From: Chloroflexota bacterium | GTDB lineage: Bacteria > Chloroflexota > Dehalococcoidia > UBA1151 | Length of the DNA: 8,256 nucleotides | Reading direction: 5' to 3' | Assembly (NCBI GenBank): GCA_022561735.1 | Contig: JADFQR010000041.1 | Location: 1-8,256, forward strand | Shown: positions 6,534 to 8,256 of the stretch, one piece after another | How the letters are laid out: each line of letters opens with the position of its first letter | Position numbering within the stretch: position 1 is the stretch's first letter | The notes under the pieces: model-generated | What the model saw: only the letters and a program-made list of their open reading frames with translations | What the model was told of the DNA's origin: nothing | Databases searched by the model: none | Position numbers and translations under genes: made by a program

Positions 6534-7070
6534 ATGGATTTCCGGGACATCACGTTACAGGCCATAACCGATTTCAGTGAGCAACTGGATACGGCGCTGG
6601 ACGGGCTCAGCCCCGAACAGTGGCGCTGGCGTCCAACGCCGACGGCCAACCACATCCTGTGGACCGTGCAACACCTGACGCGGGTCGAAGACATGTGGAT
6701 CAACGGGTATCTGAGCAAAGGCGACATCGTCTGGCGAACCCGCGGTTGGGCCGATAAGTTCGGGATGCCCGCTAACGACCGTGGCGGGATTGGTGACTCT
6801 CCCGAGCAGGTTGGGGCGTTTCCTGATATATCGCCGGAACTGATCGCCGGCTATCGCTCCGATGTGTTGGCGAGCGCAGAACCGGTGATCATGGAGTTAT
6901 CGGAAAACGATCTCACGACCACAAACCCGGACCGCAACCCGTTTCGCCCGCGACCGGCGCCGACGGTGGCATGGGTCCTCGCACGGATTTCGGTCGAGTG
7001 CTCGCAACACATCGGACAGGTGGCCTACATCCGCGGTCTCATCCCGGAACAGGAAAACTGGCGGAGGTAA
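6534..7070 (+). CDS. DinB-fold (DUF664/mycothiol-transferase-like) protein
   Basis: A 178-residue four-helix-bundle protein of the DinB/YfiT superfamily, whose members are small cytosolic metal-binding enzymes, several of them thiol (bacillithiol or mycothiol) transferases or isomerases. The metal triad can be placed as His47 in NHILWTVQHLTRVEDMW (the second His of that helix), with Glu155 and His159 in ECSQHIGQVAYIRGL near the C-terminus. The H/E/H pattern resembles mycothiol-dependent maleylpyruvate isomerase rather than the three-His form of YfiT. The SPEQWRWRPTPTANH stretch (26-40) is the usual substrate-side lead-in. The ATG is well supported by GGGAGG at 6523-6528, five nt away. It stands alone, divergent from oppD and convergent with the OCD-family gene. 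The true substrate is unknown, and being named after DinB (damage-inducible) does not imply a DNA-repair role. Confidence 0.85.
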   Translation: MDFRDITLQAITDFSEQLDTALDGLSPEQWRWRPTPTANHILWTVQHLTRVEDMWINGYLSKGDIVWRTRGWADKFGMPANDRGGIGDSPEQVGAFPDISPELIAGYRSDVLASAEPVIMELSENDLTTTNPDRNPFRPRPAPTVAWVLARISVECSQHIGQVAYIRGLIPEQENWRR

Positions 7071-7159
7071 AGGGTCCCTGTTCGAGCCGAGGCGCCATCC
7101 CACACAAAGGATCGGGACGGGGCCGACCTCCCCTGCTGTGCTGTGGCTGAAACCGCTCG

Positions 7160-7174
7160 GCCGGATGCTCCGGC
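7160..7174. repeat. Short GC-rich hairpin after the DinB-fold gene
   Basis: GCCGGA (7160-7165) pairs perfectly with TCCGGC (7169-7174) around a 3-nt loop TGC. It lies 90 nt after the stop of the DinB-fold gene, in the convergent intergenic region. There is no T-tract on either strand, so as an intrinsic terminator it is weak; together with the larger structure at 7182-7250 it may help to end transcripts arriving from both sides. Confidence 0.4.
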
Positions 7175-7181
7175 ACCCTGA

Positions 7182-7250
7182 TTCCACCACAAACGCGTCC
7201 CCTTTCTCGGTCACATATCGGTCACATAAAGGGGTTCGCTGTTGGTGGAA
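7182..7250. repeat. Nested inverted repeats enclosing a tandem 11-mer; possible bidirectional terminator
   Basis: Three layers are visible. The outer stem is TTCCACCA (7182-7189) with TGGTGGAA (7243-7250). The inner stem is CCCCTTT (7199-7205) with AAAGGGG (7228-7234). Inside lies a perfect tandem duplication of TCGGTCACATA (7207-7217 and 7218-7228), whose last base is the first of the inner right arm. The element is 69 nt long and sits midway between two convergent genes, 111 nt after the DinB-fold stop and 17 nt beyond the OCD-family stop on its strand. The simplest role is a symmetric terminator or mRNA-stabilising structure read from both sides, though neither strand shows a proper T-tract. 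A binding site for a dimeric protein or a small mobile palindrome are alternatives. Confidence 0.5.
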
Positions 7251-7267
7251 GGTACGGCCTCTGCCTT

Positions 7268-8248
7268 CTAAAGGCTCCCCGCCTCCATCCGTCCGCCGGA
7301 CAGCTCGGTTCCGATCCCGCGTTCCCGCGCCAGGTCCAGCACACGTTTCCCGACGGCAATGTCCTCCATCGCGACGCCCTGTGACTCAAACAGCGTGATC
7401 TGTGATTCATCTGTGCGGCCCGGGTGAACCCCGGCGACGATCTCGCCCAGGTTCACAACCTGCTCCCAGCGGATACGCCCTGTATCGGCCGGAGCCATCA
7501 AGTCAGCGCACTCGATCTTCGCCTGCTCGATATCGTCCGTGGCAATCAAATCGCACTTGGCCACGGCCCGCGTGTCCAGTTCACGCCGCTGCCAGCCGTT
7601 GGCCCCGGCTGCGTTGATGTGGACCCCTTCCTTGACCATCTCACCGAGCAGCACCGGCTCCCGTGCGTTTGTCATGACGATGATGATGTCTGCGCCCTCG
7701 ACGCATTCTTCGATAGTCCCGGCCGGGGTCACCTGGAGTTCCAACTGCTCCGTCATAGCCGTGGCGAACGCCTGACGATTCTCCGCGGTCCTGCTGTAGA
7801 CAGAAGCCGTGCCAAGCTCTCGCACCTTTGCCACGGCTTCAAGCTGGGTGCGGGCCTGGTAGCCGGATCCGATCACGGCCACCTTTCCGTTCTCACACCA
7901 CCGGGCCATGTACCGCGTAGCGACGCCACTGGCGGCGCCGGTGCGAACCTGCCCCATCAGGTTGGCGTCGAGTATGCCGAGCAACCCTTCGCCGGACGCA
8001 CCGTAGATCAATACCTGGAAGGAGATCCCGCCACTGCCGCCCACGTACGATTTCGATCCGACGATGCCCTTGTCCGGCCAACCAGCGGCCATCAGGTTGT
8101 ACGACCCGCTTCCCAGGGCGATCCGGCTGCGCGGGTGGTTGATCACCTCGCCGCGCCCGCGTGCTTCAAACACCTCTTCTACAGCGTCGATGGCGAGGTC
8201 CATGGTCAGGATTTCGCCGACTTCGGCTTCAGTCAGGTACAGGGTCAT
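7268..8248 (-). CDS. Ornithine cyclodeaminase/mu-crystallin family NAD(P)-dependent enzyme
   Basis: A 326-residue cytosolic enzyme of the OCD/mu-crystallin superfamily, which includes ornithine cyclodeaminase, archaeal alanine dehydrogenase and ketimine or imine reductases. The substrate domain is formed by both ends of the chain: Arg40/Arg42 (HPRSRIAL), Lys66 (GSKSYVGG) and Arg102 (MGQVRTGAASGVATRYMA) match the conserved active-site positions. The Rossmann dinucleotide loop is VIGSGYQA (125-132), with TNAREPVL (193-200) and NAAGANG (212-218) further on. FESQGVAMEDIAVG (287-300) is the family's C-terminal signature. At the catalytic Asp position of true ornithine cyclodeaminase I place Asn217, so proline formation from ornithine is unlikely and an amino-acid dehydrogenase or imine reductase role is more plausible. 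The ATG fits the usual family N-terminus; only 8 nt remain before the window edge, so its promoter and any upstream partner are not visible. Confidence 0.9.
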   Translation of the reverse strand: MTLYLTEAEVGEILTMDLAIDAVEEVFEARGRGEVINHPRSRIALGSGSYNLMAAGWPDKGIVGSKSYVGGSGGISFQVLIYGASGEGLLGILDANLMGQVRTGAASGVATRYMARWCENGKVAVIGSGYQARTQLEAVAKVRELGTASVYSRTAENRQAFATAMTEQLELQVTPAGTIEECVEGADIIIVMTNAREPVLLGEMVKEGVHINAAGANGWQRRELDTRAVAKCDLIATDDIEQAKIECADLMAPADTGRIRWEQVVNLGEIVAGVHPGRTDESQITLFESQGVAMEDIAVGKRVLDLARERGIGTELSGGRMEAGSL

Positions 8249-8256
8249 TCTCGGTC

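Noticed and set aside
7071..7267. A tRNA or other RNA gene in the GC-rich convergent gap
   Set aside because: No cloverleaf arms or conserved T-loop can be laid out; the structure seen is a simple nested inverted repeat.

Overview
This is a GC-rich bacterial window (roughly 60% by eye) holding eight protein genes, two sizeable intergenic regions and no RNA genes, CRISPR arrays or transposases. The mix is typical of free-living heterotrophs with streamlined operons, such as marine or groundwater Chloroflexota (Dehalococcoidia/SAR202-like): XdhC plus a MocA-like nucleotidyltransferase, an M24 peptidase, paired oligopeptide-ABC ATPases, a DinB-fold protein and an ornithine-cyclodeaminase-family oxidoreductase. 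That taxonomic guess rests only on gene content and protein style and is weak.

Layout. 1-429 is non-coding: a palindromic dispersed-repeat-like motif sits at the left edge, and a compact set of overlapping inverted repeats lies just before the first gene. 430-3435 is a tight three-gene plus-strand operon: xdhC (molybdenum-hydroxylase maturation), a MocA/MobA-like cytidylyl/guanylyltransferase, and an M24 Xaa-Pro-peptidase-like enzyme, with gaps of 11 and 7 nt. 3544-4020 is a small four-helix membrane protein of unknown function. It has its own near-consensus promoter, placed so that its mRNA would be leaderless. 4050-6136 on the minus strand is an oppD-oppF ATPase pair overlapping by 4 nt, with no permease or binding-protein gene beside it. 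6137-6533 is a divergent intergenic region with one strong hairpin. 6534-7070 is a plus-strand DinB-fold gene. 7071-7267 is a convergent intergenic region with a nested inverted repeat enclosing a perfect tandem 11-mer. 7268-8248 on the minus strand is the OCD/mu-crystallin family gene.

How the genes may work together. XdhC and the MocA-like protein supply the sulfurated, cytidylylated molybdenum cofactor for a xanthine dehydrogenase/CO dehydrogenase-type hydroxylase, which is not in this window. The M24 peptidase and the Opp ATPases both suggest peptide uptake and breakdown, but they lie in separate transcription units and a functional link is only inference. No clearly new multi-gene system is visible. 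The points most worth checking are non-coding structures (373-416, 3509-3546, 6367-6402, 7182-7250) and residue-level variation (the H/E/H triad in the DinB protein, Asp-to-Asn in the OCD-family enzyme, matched four-Cys motifs in both ATPases).
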